Below are positions 37,701 to 64,000 of a DNA stretch of 64,000 nucleotides, piece by piece. The DNA comes from Capitulum mitella (lineage: Eukaryota > Arthropoda > Thecostraca > Pollicipedomorpha > Pollicipedidae). The position numbers and the translations under genes were made by a program. The stretch covers positions 29,637,307 through 29,701,306 of the forward strand of contig CP099842.1 in assembly GCA_030062745.1 (NCBI GenBank), in the 5' to 3' direction. The notes beneath the pieces were generated by a model. That model searched no databases. It had not been told where the DNA came from and worked only from the letters and a program-made list of their open reading frames with translations. Each line of letters opens with the position of its first letter. Position 1 is the stretch's first letter.

Positions 37701-40037
37701 TGTACCACTGGGGCGGAGGCTTGGAAACATGCCCCGTCATTAATCACATGCATTTTGTTCCAATTCAATATCATATCATTCAAAATCATACTTACGGTAT
37801 TATTGTCCATCCTTGATTTATCTTTTAGGTACTGTTTTGTCAGTTTTAATTTTAAGACGCTGTTACATTCTTGGCGGCTAGTCACCGTGGTCTTACCGTA
37901 GATGTTTCACCTTCCAGCGATTTATTAAGTATTTTATTATTTTATTTTCGATTATTTTAGTGATTAAATAATTCTAGTTTGACTTTTTGGATATTTCGGA
38001 AGATAATCCATTTCTCTGTTTCACTTAGTACCCTATGCACCTCACGCCGTACAGGTGGTTTAGAACTTACATTAACATGCGAGAAGGCGCCTCACAGTAG
38101 CAAGCGGCTATCAAACCGCAGTGCGATGCCAGAATTATCTTTCCCGAGCCGGCGCGACACGTGTACACCACATGCCCATTGCCCGAAAGCGTTTGCAGCG
38201 TTGCTCGGCTCCTCGATCACAACATTCCTGTCAATAGATGGTGCCAGTGTCGCCGCTGTCGCGATTCTGCGGCGAGTTTCCAAGTCCAGTAGTATAATCC
38301 ATGACTCCGCTATGGATGGGTGAATATGCAGTCGAGCGCTAAGTACGGGCGTGCTAAATAGGGGACGCAGGTGCTGGGGCACTCCGCCACGCGCCGTCTC
38401 ATGGGCCCATCTGTTCACCGCGTGGAAGATAATGAACGTTACGACTCAGAAATTGGTGGCGGGCAGTGAGTACCAATTACGGCCAATCATAAGCTTACGA
38501 TGAGAAGATTTCATAGAGCAATCAGGATAATCTAACGGCGCAAAAACGACGAGGGTAGCGTGGGGTTATCTATTTTGCAACTACAGTTTTTTAACATTTC
38601 GGCTTATTTACTGCATGTCCTTTTTTCGGCCGATGTTTCCGACTTCAAGCATTCATTGCTCAGAAATACTGGTAAAACAGCGAAATATGTGTGGCTACGA
38701 TAATAGCGCAAAATGGGATGAATTATTTCAACCGAACGGTTTACCCTGCAGCAGCCCCTGTTAAGAAGTACCGCGCAAGGTTGTTAGATCGCAAAATCAG
38801 TTGGGGCCTCAGCCTTAGGTCAATCAACCTGGGTACACCCAACTACTTATTTCTCCCCGGATTTGGGCCACCTTCTTTTGCCATTCTGGAAAAGCTGGGG
38901 GGACTGGCTGCTAGGTTAGAGGAAAGGGGTTGAGCTTCAAGTTGGAAGGGGGGCTGGAGCTCCCGACTATATAGGATCCTGCACCCCTGGTGCCGATATT
39001 TTTAAGATAGCCGTCCAGAACTTCATAACAGACATCTGTGCAACAACTGGGCTTTCCACTCCTTTGTTGTCCATCACGCTTCTTCTCGTCTGGGCGTCTG
39101 AAGTCTCGCTATCAGCTGCATGTATCTCGTCATTCTAATGCACACCGTTAACGGACCACCGCCGGTAATACTGAGCGGAGAGGCAGCGGGAGCTGGGTCA
39201 ACCTCATCGGCTGACAGACCACATGCCGGCTCCGGCACTGGCCCATCCAGACCGGGGCACGGGAAGCACCAGGTGCTTGATTAGCATCTCAGCTTTCACC
39301 CCGCATTGATTTGGCATTCGAGGCGAGGAGATCTGCTGCGTTGCACGTAAGGAGAGTGTTTCGGTTTGCTCTCTTACATTCGCGTGCATTAAGCGGAACG
39401 CTTTGTCCAAAGTTACAAGGAGCTTTCACGGGAGTTTTTACAACCTCGTAGAATGAGCCCATGGGGAACCCTTTCAGATCCGACAGTGTGGAAAAAATCA
39501 TTATGTTTTGTTCGCCATAATCCCACAGAAAAAACTCACAGGACGATCAACGTTGTTTATTGATCATGTCTGGTGGTAAGATTATCAATACATGATGTCC
39601 TTTTCACTTGTCATGACGATTACCAGTCGCCAAGGTTGACTGAATCTACTAAGGCCAGCCTTTTTAAATGACTAATAAAAAGGAACGCCGTAAAAATTCA
39701 TGGCGTCGTTAAGACGTTAACGCAAGCAACCGACCATAACACTACAAAATCCGTGGCATCGTTCGGAAGCGATAGCAAAAAGCTAATAAGCATTCTCCAG
39801 TTGTGAAGGCTGATGAGTAAAAAGAGGTGCTGACAGGTCCGCTCCTGTCCGCAGATATGGAGCGCTCTGGCATTGGCCGCAGCCGGCAGTTCGACACGCT
39901 CAAGCGTGCTGCACGAGGTCAAGGCACCTGATTTGAGCCGACGCCAGGACTCGTTTGGCGCGGCCGACCTGAGCCCGGCACCGTCCGTCCTGAGACCGGT
40001 AATCCAAGCCGGCCAACAACCTCAGCAGCAGCGGCAT

Positions 40038-40071
<34 letters not shown>

Positions 40072-43000
40072 CGGCGCCGCCGTCCAGCGAGCCGCCCAGA
40101 GACCCGTACCTCGTCATGGTCCGCGAGATCAACCCGCCCTTCCTGCAGAAGATCAACGAAGACGGCTCGCCTTACCGGCCGCCGCCGGCCGCTTCGCCGC
40201 CGCCGCTGCCGGCGGCGCCCCGGCCGCCACCACCGGCGCTGTTCCGCCGGCCGCCGCCGCCGCGGGGCCTGCGGAGGCCGCCCCCGCCGCCGCCCGGCCA
40301 CCGGCCGGCGTTCCGGCGCCGGCAGCGGCCGCTGCGGCCGGGCCGCCTGCCGCCGCCGCCCGCCCGGCCGCGGGCCCGCCAGTTCCGGCGGCCGCTGCCG
40401 GCGCCGACGCACCACCGCCGCCGCCACCGGCGCGACCTCGCCGCCGACGAGAAGCAGGACCGCAAGGGCCTGTGGACGATGGAGTACGCCAAGCGGAAGG
40501 CCTCCGACCCGACGTTCGCGCTCGTCGGCGACGACGCCGTGCCCTGGTGGGCGGCGCTGCTGTCTGCGCGCCGCGCGCCCGCCCGACGGCCGGGGCCGGT
40601 GGCGACGCTGCCGCTCGGCGCCGTGGTCCACGGCCAGGGCCGCGGCCCGGCTCCGGTCAAGGTCACCGAGGTGATCGCCGACAGCGCCGAGGCCGCGCGC
40701 GTCGCCGTCAACGAGGGCGACGAGGTCGTCATCGTGCGGGTGCCGGAGGAGTTCCTGCAGGCCGGCGCTGCCGCGGCCGCGCCGGGCCTGGAAGCGCGCG
40801 AGAGCCGGGCGGCTGCCGGCGCGGACGTGGCGCCGACCGCTCGGCAGGCACGGCAGCTGGAGTCGGAGGCGACGCCGCGCCGCGCCGCCCAGTCCTGGTG
40901 GTCACGCGTGCCGCTGCTCGGTCGGCTCATCTACAGCGCGCCGGCCGGCGAGGAGGGCGCGCCTGACCGCGGCCTGGCCGGGGGCGGCTCGCCCGCTGCC
41001 GCCGAGCCGACCCGGCTGCAGTCCCGTCTCGGCTACGACGAGGTAGTCATCACGCCCGACTACGACCCGTACCTGTCCGTGGACGGCAGCGGCCGGCCCT
41101 ACTACCGCTCGCCGTCGCTGGAGGCGCAGGCCAGCTACGAGGCGATCCCCGACCAGCGGAAACCAGTGCTGAACCCGATCGAGAAGTTGGTCGTGCCGGA
41201 CGATTTCCGGAGCCTGTTTCGCGGCGGTTACGCGCCGGTCCGGCCCGGGTTTCAGTACTCGAACGCCGTGCCGCATCTGCCGGCGCCCTACTACCCGCCC
41301 AGGCACGTGAACTACGCCAAGAGGGACCAGCTGTTCCCCACTGAGATCGAGAACCACCATCGACTGCACCAGACACAGGAGGTCGCCGTCGTTGAGAAGC
41401 TCGCTCGAGACGGGGCGGAGGAGGGAGTCGCAGCTGCCGTCGAGGGCAGGGAGACACCGGGAGAGGAGCGATTGGATGGTTCGCCGACGCCGGCAGCCGG
41501 CGAGTCGTCCTCTGACGACCCTGCTGGCGCGATCTCAATCATCGACGCCGGCGACCACTTCGCCGTCATCAGCGGCGACATCAGAAAATTCGTGGACTTT
41601 GACGGTGAGCAGACTGCGTCCAGCGAAGAGGCCAGCGGCTTGTCCAGAGCGGGCGCAGCCGTCAGGGAGCCCGCAGAGAGGCCGGTCGATGACCCGCAGG
41701 CGCGCATGACTCTCGCTGCCCTCCTGGAGCACCGACGGCACTCCGTCGCGGACAAGCCGGCCGCCGCGAGCCGCTCCCGGTCGAAGCGGCAGGCGCCGGG
41801 CGGGCGGCTGCCGCGGCCCCGCCTCCGCCTGCGCCGGCCGCCGCGGCCGCGGCCGCAGCGCCGCCGCCAAGACGTTCGGTTTGCGCCGCCGCCGCCGCCG
41901 CGCACCGCCGCGCTGCGGCCGCCGTGGGAGGGCGCGCGCCGGCCGCCGCCGGAGCGGGAGCGGCTGCCGTCCGAGGTGGTGCAGCTGCCCGTGCTCGGGC
42001 CGCGCGCCACCGGCCGGCCGGCGCCGCAGCGGCCCAACAGCCGCTCGCCGCAGCTGGACGCCTTCCGGCCGGCTAGCCTGTCCGCGTCCGCACCGACACC
42101 GGAGCTGGCCGCGAACGCCGACGCCGACGCCGACGCCGGCGCCGGGCCGGACGTTCAGTTCGGCTTCCAGCCGGTGACGCCCGTCTTCTCCGGCGGCGAG
42201 TCGCGGTACCGCGCCGAGCCGGCCGCGCCGCCCCAGCAGCCGCCGCCACGCACCGTCGTGACGACGGTGCCGACGCCGACGCGCGCCTGGCCGCGGCCGA
42301 CGCTGACCGCCGGCCCAGCCGACTCGCCGGTGCACTCGATCCGCCCGGCCGGCAGCCAGCCGTTCCTGCCGCCGACGCGCGTGGTGTCCGAGCGGCGCGT
42401 GACGTCGCAGAGCGCCACGCCGCCGCCCGACCAGACGTTCGCGCCGACCAGCAGAAGGGAGACGTTCGCCGTCCGGCCCTCGCCGGCCGTCTTCAACCTG
42501 GTGGCCATCAGCCGGTCGCCAGTTCCGGGCAACGAAATCCCGACGCCAGGGGCGAGGCCAGGGCCGGGGCTCGCGACCTCACAGGGCGCGGTTCCTCCTC
42601 TGTCGTCCGCGGGACCGGCCCGGGCGCCGGCCGCGGGCGGCGCGCAGCAGACCCTCTCCGGGGCGGCGCCGGAGGACGGTGCCGACCGCCGGCAGAACCT
42701 GGTGACGGAGAGCCAGCCGCCGCCGCCCGCCTCCGGCTCGTGGGCGTCGGCCGCCCTGGCCGGCCTGACGGCCCTGCTCGGCGGCTCGTCCTCGGGTCCG
42801 ACGCCCGAGGTGACCCCCAGACCCCCCGCTGCGGCCGCAGCAGAGACCGCCGCCGGCTCCTGGACGACGCCCGCTGGGGCTGTTCCAGCGACGCCGACTG
42901 CGGCAGCTCCGCCTGCTCTGCCGGAGGTCCTGAAACAGCGTCAGCCGGCCGGCTCTCCGCCAGAGGGCGGGCCGAGCGACGTCAGCGCTGAGTCCCACGC

Positions 43001-45779
43001 AGTCGAGGAACAGAAGGAGCAGCCGAAGGTCGTCGTCAAGGTGATCAAACGGTTCAGGAAGAGGCGGCCCGCGGGCACCGCTTCGGGCGCGGGGCCGTCC
43101 GCTCCCACCAGCGCCACGACCTCCCAGAACAGCCGCGTCCCGTCTTCCGTCGTCCGACCGACGCCGCAGCGGCGCCGACAGAGGCCGCGCCGGCCGGCGG
43201 GCGACGGGGCCGCCGGCTCAGCGCCGGAGGAACCGAGCGCGGCCGCGGACGGCCGCCGGCCCGGACCCCGGCTGCCGTTCGGGACCCGCGTGCGGCCGAT
43301 CGCTGGCAGCCGCCGGCGCCGGCCGAGCGCGGCTCCCCGGCCGCAGACGACCGCCGCGCCGGCCGCCGAGCCGGGCCGCACGCAGCCGGCCGCGCCGCCG
43401 CTGCCGCCGCCGCCGACGGCCGACCGGGACCACCTGGTGGCCGAGGCGAGTCTGCTGCACCGGGCGCCGCCGGTGCCGCCGACGGTGAGCTCTCTGGGAA
43501 CGGTGGCGCCCGGCGGGCCGCTGCCGGAGAGCGTCGACCCTGTGCCGGAGCAGGTGAGAACCACCGAGCCGCCGCGGCCGAGCGAGCCGACCACCGAGGC
43601 CCCGGCGGTAGACTCTGCGACGACGGAAAAGAGGCCGAGAGACGAGCCGGCGCCCAGCAATGTCCGACCTCTGCGGCGGCCGGCCGCAGGCCGGGTACCG
43701 CCTGTGGCGGGCCCTGTCCGGCCGAGACCACCTGTCACAGCGTCCTCCCCGCCGCCCGCCGTCCAGGGCGCGGCACCGACTGCACCAGAAAGTCGGCCTC
43801 TGGAACAGGACGCCGAGGAAGAGGCCGAAAAGGAAGAAGACGCGCACAGCAAGCTTCAGCGCTACCTCAGCAAGTACGCCGAGAAGTACGGCCTCGGCCT
43901 GGTCAAGAGCGAGCCGACGTCGCGGACCGAGCGGCCTCGGCCGACAGGAGGCGGCGTCCCGGTCTCCGGCCTGCGCTGGGCCCACCTGGCCTCCAGACGG
44001 ACCCGCAAGCCGACGGCGTCCGACGGAGACGCCGCTGCACACGCGAAGGCCGACGGAGAGCTCGCCGGCGGCGGCGACAGCGACGAGCGCGTCTCGCAGG
44101 GCAGCCAGTACTCGTACCGCGTGCAGCTGCCGCCCAGCCGGCGCGTGCCGCCCTCGGGCATCAACGCCCGGCTCCGGCCCAAGACGTCCAAGCTGGCGCA
44201 GCTGCTCAACACGTCGGCCCGCAGCCGGCCGACCACGCCCCAGCCGGTCATCCCCTGGCCGGCCGGGTACCAGGCGTTCCCGACGAGCGCGTCGACGCCG
44301 CGCACCAGCCGCTGGACGGCCCGGCTCCAGGAGACGACCTCACAGGCGCCGGCCGTCACCTGGACGCGGCCCGCCTGGAGCCGCTACGCCGACGAGTTCA
44401 CGACGACCGAGCGGCCGGCCGTCACGCTGCCGCAGCGGCCGGCGCCCGTCCGCTCCCGGCCCCTCTTCATCCCGCCCATCAACCGGAAACGGGTTCGGCC
44501 GCGGCCGCTCACCCTCCTCCACGTCGCCGCGCCGCCGCCGCCGGCGGCGGAGTCGGCAAGGACAGCGGAGACAACGACGCAGGCGACGACGAAGTCAACA
44601 GAGTTCGTGACGACGCCGGGCCCCGACAGTGCCCCGGCCTCCCGGGTAACGAGCGAGGGGCAGGAGCCGGCGACCCAGCCTGTTCCGGAACACGAGGAAG
44701 CCGAACCGGAGGATGTCGAGCTTGAGGAAGTCGAGCCACCGGCCGGGCCGGCTGAGGAGTCTGAGGCGGCGGCGCCGGTCGGCGGCGGCCTTGCCGAGTC
44801 GCAGCAGGAGCCGGTCGGCGAGTCGTCGCTCTTCTCGCTCGTCTACAGCAAGGAGCAGCCGCACGCGGCGCCGCCGCAGCCGGAGATCTTCAGCCGGCTG
44901 AACCAGTTTCTGGTCGAGCACGGCCAGCCGGCGCCGACCAGCGTGGCCGTCACGGTCGGCACGTCCCAGGGCGTGGCCGCGGCGGCCACCCCTCCCGCCG
45001 CCGCCGTCCCCGCCGCCGCCGCCTCCGCCGCCGGTGAGCAGCGGGCCCCAGACGGCGCCGTCATCGTGCAGGCGGTGCCGGCCGCCGACACCGGCTCCTG
45101 GGTGCCGTCCGTCGAGGCGGTGGCGGTCGCCGCGGCGGCGCCCGAGTTGGGGCCGCCGTCGCCAGGCACGGTGGTCGTGTACCCGGAGCACGTGCGGCCG
45201 CCGGCGCCGGCGTGGCGGCCGGAGCCGCCGGCCGAGCAGGACCACGACCTGGCGCTCCCCGGGGACGTCCTCACATCGTCCGAGGACGACCCGATCGACG
45301 AGGTTATCTACTTCAGCAGCGACGCGCCAGCCGCCCACCTGGGCGGCAAGGCGGCACGGCTGGACGACGCCGCGCCCGGAGGCCTGCCGCCGCCGCCGCG
45401 TGCCCCGGCGCCGGACGAGCCGGACGAGGGCCGGGAGACCGTCGGCGGCGAGCAGCGGGACCGGAGCGAGGAGGCGCCGCGGGACGCGGACGGCGCGCCC
45501 GCGGACGAGCGGGACGGGCCGGACCGGGACGGCTCCGGCGGCGAGAAGCTCGAGGTGGCCGTGCCCGGCTACGACCCGTACGGCGTGTTCTGGACCTCGC
45601 CGAGCGGCGCCACCAACGCCGAGCAGGCCGAGAGCCAGCGGCTGGCGGGCGCGTTCGCCGGCCAGCCCGAGCCGGCCGCACCCGTCTCCACCTCAGTCGA
45701 GCGGACAATCAACATGTGCCTGGACGGCAAGTGCATGCTCATCTACGAGCCCGGCCGGCAGGTGCGCGTGCAGAACTAG
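31749..45779 (+). CDS. Large secreted proline/alanine/arginine-rich low-complexity protein, two coding exons
   Basis: Predicted join of 31749-31772 and 39855-45779, giving 1982 residues. Exon 1 encodes MRSTLSVV and ends at a GTGAGT donor. Exon 2 begins after CTCCTGTCCGCAG and opens in the same phase with IWSALALAAAG. Together they make a textbook signal peptide of about 19 residues: a basic n-region, a hydrophobic core and a small-residue end. The mature protein is very rich in Pro, Ala, Arg and Gly, with a polyQ tract (about residues 64-81) and polyproline/arginine blocks (about 120-195). There are basic cleavage-like sites at RR36-37, HRRRHRR ending at R201, and RSRSKR ending at R653. Only two cysteines are seen, C1963 and C1968, in CLDGKC near the C terminus. 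I do not recognise the family. It could be an extracellular matrix, cuticle or adhesive-type precursor, which is inference. The intron contains a transposase fossil. Base composition drops sharply after the stop codon, supporting the 3' end. Confidence 0.68.
32942..33005. repeat. Short direct repeat
   Basis: TGATCAAAGCGGTCCAAA occurs at about 32942 and 32988 within intron 1. Confidence 0.6.
35845..36640 (-). pseudogene. Decayed P-element / THAP9-type transposase, C-terminal fragment
   Basis: The minus-strand frame from about 36.64 kb down to 35.95 kb reads FLCTRRLNQDSLENFFGTIR, then a PTQFRQAYRKRS stretch and VTENVLTYVAGWLAHK. This is the typical C-terminal region of P-element and THAP9 transposases (the NQDxLENxFGxIR motif, then xxxxQFRxAxR). 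The frame stops near 35.95 kb. The apparent continuation, RFIRMQLHILCVRT, is in another frame down to about 35.85 kb, so there is a frameshift. The N-terminal THAP and catalytic parts are missing upstream. No terminal repeats are visible nearby. It lies in intron 1 of the secreted-protein gene, on the opposite strand. Family call fairly sure; boundaries approximate. Confidence 0.75.
36649..36710. repeat. (AAGTC/AAGTCAAA)n short array
   Basis: Repeated AAGTCAAGTCAAA immediately upstream (minus-strand sense) of the transposase fossil, possibly a remnant of replication slippage at the insertion. Confidence 0.6.
37232..37640. repeat. Repeated GTCAAATGTAAC / GACAATTGTAAC motif pair
   Basis: GTCAAATGTAAC then GGACAATTGTAAC occurs near 37233-37266. 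GGGACAATTGTAAC then ATCAAATGTAAC occurs near 37590-37630, in reversed order. The motifs may mark the borders of a small repeat; its class is not recognised. Confidence 0.3.
39855..45779 (+). CDS. Coding exon 2 (5.9 kb) of the secreted low-complexity protein
   Basis: One uninterrupted frame of 1974 codons plus TAG (45777-45779). No ATG lies near its 5' end. The frame opens with IWSALALAAAGSS directly behind a strong acceptor (CTCCTGTCCGCAG), so it is an internal or terminal exon and not a complete ORF. Ordinary-looking segments are scattered among low-complexity sequence: REINPPFLQKINEDGSPYRP, GLWTMEYAKRKASDPTFALV, AISIIDAGDHFAVISGDIRK, LQRYLSKYAEKYGLGLV and EIFSRLNQFLVEHGQ. The motif DPY recurs near residues 91, 410 and 1914, twice as YDPY. 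GC-rich DNA can hold long frames by chance, and several antisense and shifted frames are open here. This frame is preferred because it alone has the signal peptide, the polyQ and balanced hydrophobic segments, and because composition changes at its stop. A weak donor-like CAG-GTGCGC at 45762 could allow an alternative 3' end. Confidence 0.85.
40021..40072 (+). repeat. CAG microsatellite coding for polyglutamine
   Basis: Nearly pure CAG run inside exon 2 of the secreted-protein gene, giving about twelve consecutive glutamines plus an interrupted Q-rich lead. Confidence 0.9.
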
Positions 45780-46075
45780 TGCCATGGCCGGCGCAGTGGT
45801 GGGAGGAAGGCGCCGCTGAACGGGAACCGGCCGCGAGCTGTGCGTGGAGTCAGCAGCCGAAACGTGTGAAGTGTTCAAATTGTTGACGTTCGCGAACTGT
45901 TGACGACATAAGAGCTGTTGCCGAGTTGTAGCGGTGTACGAACTCCTTACTTTTAAACGTGCGAAGGCCACGGGGCTTTTTATTTGTTGTTATTTTTTAC
46001 ATTTGTTAAGAATGTTAGCTGCGCATGAGTCAGCATGAGAATGTATGATGCCAGAATATATTTATGTTACTTAGG
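45780..46075 (+). other. Probable 3' UTR of the secreted-protein gene
   Basis: After the TAG, GC content falls within about 100 bases to AT-rich sequence, as expected for a 3' UTR. No canonical AATAAA is present. A variant AATATA at 46055-46060 is the nearest poly(A)-signal-like hexamer. The end coordinate is approximate. Confidence 0.35.
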
Positions 46076-62009
<15,934 letters not shown>

Positions 62010-62128
62010 TCAGGGCGTCGCAGTGTCGATTGACTCTTAATAATGACAACCGTATGACCTGCAGGATCGTGGCGCATAAAACACTGCGAACATCTGCGAA
62101 CATTGCGCTGCTTTAGCCTGATGATGAT

Positions 62129-62160
62129 GATGCGCAGTCATAGCCTGAAGACTGCGCATC
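62129..62160. other. Perfect 11-bp hairpin after a short (TGA)n
   Basis: GATGCGCAGTC (62129-62139) pairs with GACTGCGCATC (62150-62160) around a 10-base loop, in the BTBD10 upstream intron. Confidence 0.5.
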
Positions 62161-63291
62161 AGATTCTGCAGCAAATGGGTGCACAAAAACGAAATTACCA
62201 TCTATTCAAGGGTCCGAATAAAATTATTCAAGACGGCATTCGTTCCATGCATGATTTTTACCTTTGTTAGCTACCAGTTACCTCCCCCCCACAAAAAGCA
62301 TCCCAGATGATAAGGGTGCGTCGTTGCGACTGTATGTCGTTGCGACACCGGAAGAGCAGCGATGAAAAACAAGCAGAAACCCAAAAGGCCACGGTGTAAT
62401 GGGCACTGACACTGACAGTGCGTGCTGAAACATCACGGAAGGTTGCGTCCGCGACGACCAAGCACGCCGGAAACGTCAGCTTCGGGCGGGCCTGCAGACG
62501 CCATTATCGACAACGGCGACCATAACCGATCCAGCTCAGACCGAGTCGACGGCAGGGCACGAGGGGGGGGGGGCACGGCGGGATCAATCGGGATATTTAC
62601 GGCTGCACTGAGATTGGATAGAGCGCACGGACGCTCGGAAAACAACACCATCGCCGCGCCTAAAAAACCTAAAGCTAGGCCGAACTACCGGAACCGACCA
62701 AAATCCTCCACAGGGGAATACGGGTGGCAACGGGATTACGGCGCTGGGAATACAACGAGTGGCTCGAACGTTTGGCGCCCGGGAAAACAGAGCGCCCGCA
62801 TCCGAAATAGAAACTCAAGCACGACGGTTGAGAACTATGGGCGATTGACAAGAAAAGTTTCAGGAAAACACCACAAATACAGAACCTACGATGCAATTTA
62901 AACAACACACGCACAGCATACAGCGCACGACGGCTGACAGAAGTGAGGCGCGCTGGCGGTTGTCTAGGCTAGCGCTGGCGCATGCGAGCAATTTCAGAAG
63001 TTTGCAGATGACGCGGTGCCCCCTAACCGTGCAATGGGGCGAACTCAAAAAGGGACTTCACGAAGAGGCAGCGCCTAGCGATCCAAGGCATTTCCCACAA
63101 GACCGAAGCAGCCTGCCGTTTCGCGTAATGCGGAAAGCCGCCGGACGTCCTCGGGGCCCGCTATCCTTCGCCCTCCATTTCTTCCTCCGGAGCGGCGAAA
63201 TGGGGCCACCACTGCGCGGGGCCGGGCCGACGCTGACCGATGTCGGCGCCGCTCCAGCGGCCGCAATAAGGCCGCCACGCTCGGCCGCCGC

Positions 63292-63608
63292 CGCCCGCCT
63301 AAGGACGAGGAGGAGGAGCGCCGTCCGACCTGGTCGCCTGATTGCGACCGCCGGCCCGGCCGGTAACGAGCCGAGCCGCCGGCCGAGCCGCCGGCCGAGC
63401 CGCCGGCCGAGCCGCCCGCCGAGCCGCCCGCCGAGCCGCCGGCCGAGCCGCCCGCCGAGCCGCCGGCCGAGCCGCCCGCCGAGCCGCCCGCCGAGCCGCC
63501 CGCCGAGCCGCCCGCCGAGCCGCCCGCCTGAGGACGAGGAGGAGGAGCGCCGTCCGACCTGGTCGCCTGATTGCGACCGCCGGCCCGGCCGGTAACGAGC
63601 CGAGCCGC
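63292..63608. repeat. 12-bp GC-rich tandem array within a 230-bp higher-order duplication
   Basis: About thirteen copies of GAGCCGCCGGCC or GAGCCGCCCGCC lie at about 63370-63530. An 85-bp block beginning GACGAGGAGGAGGAGCGCCG occurs on both sides (63303 and 63533, period 230). The array has no stop codons in several frames, so long open frames here are composition artefacts. Confidence 0.9.
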
Positions 63609-64000
63609 CCGCCGAGCCGCCGGCCGAGCCGCCAGCCGCCGAGCCGCGCGACGGCTCACCCTGGCGGCCGGCGGCCGGCGGCCGACCCGCCGGCCGCCGG
63701 CTAACAGGCGAGACGGAACAAGACTGAGGGGACGCAGGAACGGAGTGATAAGGAATGAGAAAAGAACTGCCACTTCTGAGCATAACTCATGGGTCTGACC
63801 CTGCGCCGGTGAAACCCAACAATCAAACGTTTCTTTCCCATGGCCATCCAACGATTATTTTGTTTAGTAAATGGTATGTTCTATTCTCACAGATATGGAC
63901 AGGGAACGTTTGAACTTTTAACATGCCCAGTGCTGACATGGTGGCTAAGATTTCGTCTCATAAAAAAACGGAACGAGGCAAATTGAATCCACTAAGAAGG

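Larger units (their letters stand above)
31773..39854 (+). other. Intron 1 of the secreted-protein gene (8.1 kb)
   Basis: The donor GTGAGT is at 31773 and the acceptor CCGCAG ends at 39854, with a branch-like GTGCTGAC about 25 bases upstream and a pyrimidine-rich tract between. Inside lie a decayed P-element-type transposase on the opposite strand (35.84-36.64 kb), a short direct repeat, a GTCAA-type array and a repeated GTCAAATGTAAC motif. Scattered ORFs of 60-165 codons in the intron show no recognisable family or domain. Confidence 0.55.

Noticed and set aside
43660-44610. 316-codon frame overlapping exon 2 on the same strand, and 240-300-codon frames on the minus strand across 40-45 kb
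   Set aside because: They are shadows of the GC-rich 1974-codon frame: arginine/proline monotony, no start or splice context, and no sensible protein.
45759-45779. Alternative splice donor CAG-GTGCGC near the end of exon 2
   Set aside because: Poor match to the donor consensus, and the frame ends naturally a few codons later with a drop in GC; no downstream exon in phase was recognised.
63058-63851. Frames of 230-260 codons on both strands with GGSA or RAAGRAA repeats
   Set aside because: Produced by the 12-bp array, which contains no stop codons in several frames.

Overview
The window is nuclear DNA from an animal, most likely an arthropod. It has spliceosomal introns, long non-coding stretches, many tandem repeats and small DNA transposons, and no bacterial-style operons. 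One gene is recognisable by family: the 3' portion of BTBD10 (BTB domain-containing protein 10, related to KCTD20), on the minus strand. Very GC-rich, CpG-rich coding exons sit among AT-richer spacers, which would suit a GC-rich crustacean genome such as a barnacle. That placement is a guess.

Layout. Positions 1-31.7 kb hold no gene I can support. They contain four TTAA-flanked elements of about 1.2 kb that look like piggyBac-type MITEs (one of family A, three of family B), a 1.1 kb foldback element, a palindromic foldback near 28.9 kb, minisatellites with 68-, 41- and 42-bp units, a 9-bp array, several smaller repeats, and a 39-codon cysteine-rich ORF of unknown status.

Positions 31.7-45.8 kb hold a plus-strand gene for a very large, secreted, proline/alanine/arginine-rich low-complexity protein. 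A tiny first coding exon (31749-31772) encodes eight residues and ends at a consensus donor. An 8.1 kb intron follows, with a decayed P-element/THAP9-type transposase inside it. A single 5.9 kb exon (39855-45779) then completes the signal peptide and the rest of the protein, for a predicted total of 1982 residues. I do not recognise the family. The protein has polyQ, polyproline blocks, furin-type cleavage sites and only two cysteines, in a CLDGKC motif near the C terminus.

Positions 45.8-51.05 kb are the convergent intergenic region, including an (AG)n tract of about 77 units. Positions 51.06-61.91 kb hold five minus-strand exons of BTBD10, whose splice sites and reading phases all agree. 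They cover the C-terminal half after the BTB domain. The BTB-encoding 5' exons lie beyond the right edge. The BTBD10 introns carry a (GGC)17 tract, degenerate repeats, and, upstream of the first visible exon, a 12-bp tandem array with a 230-bp higher-order duplication.

The two genes are in tail-to-tail orientation and show no functional link. The least ordinary items are the secreted proprotein-like gene with its split signal peptide, and the TTAA elements carrying ordered nuclear-receptor half-sites.
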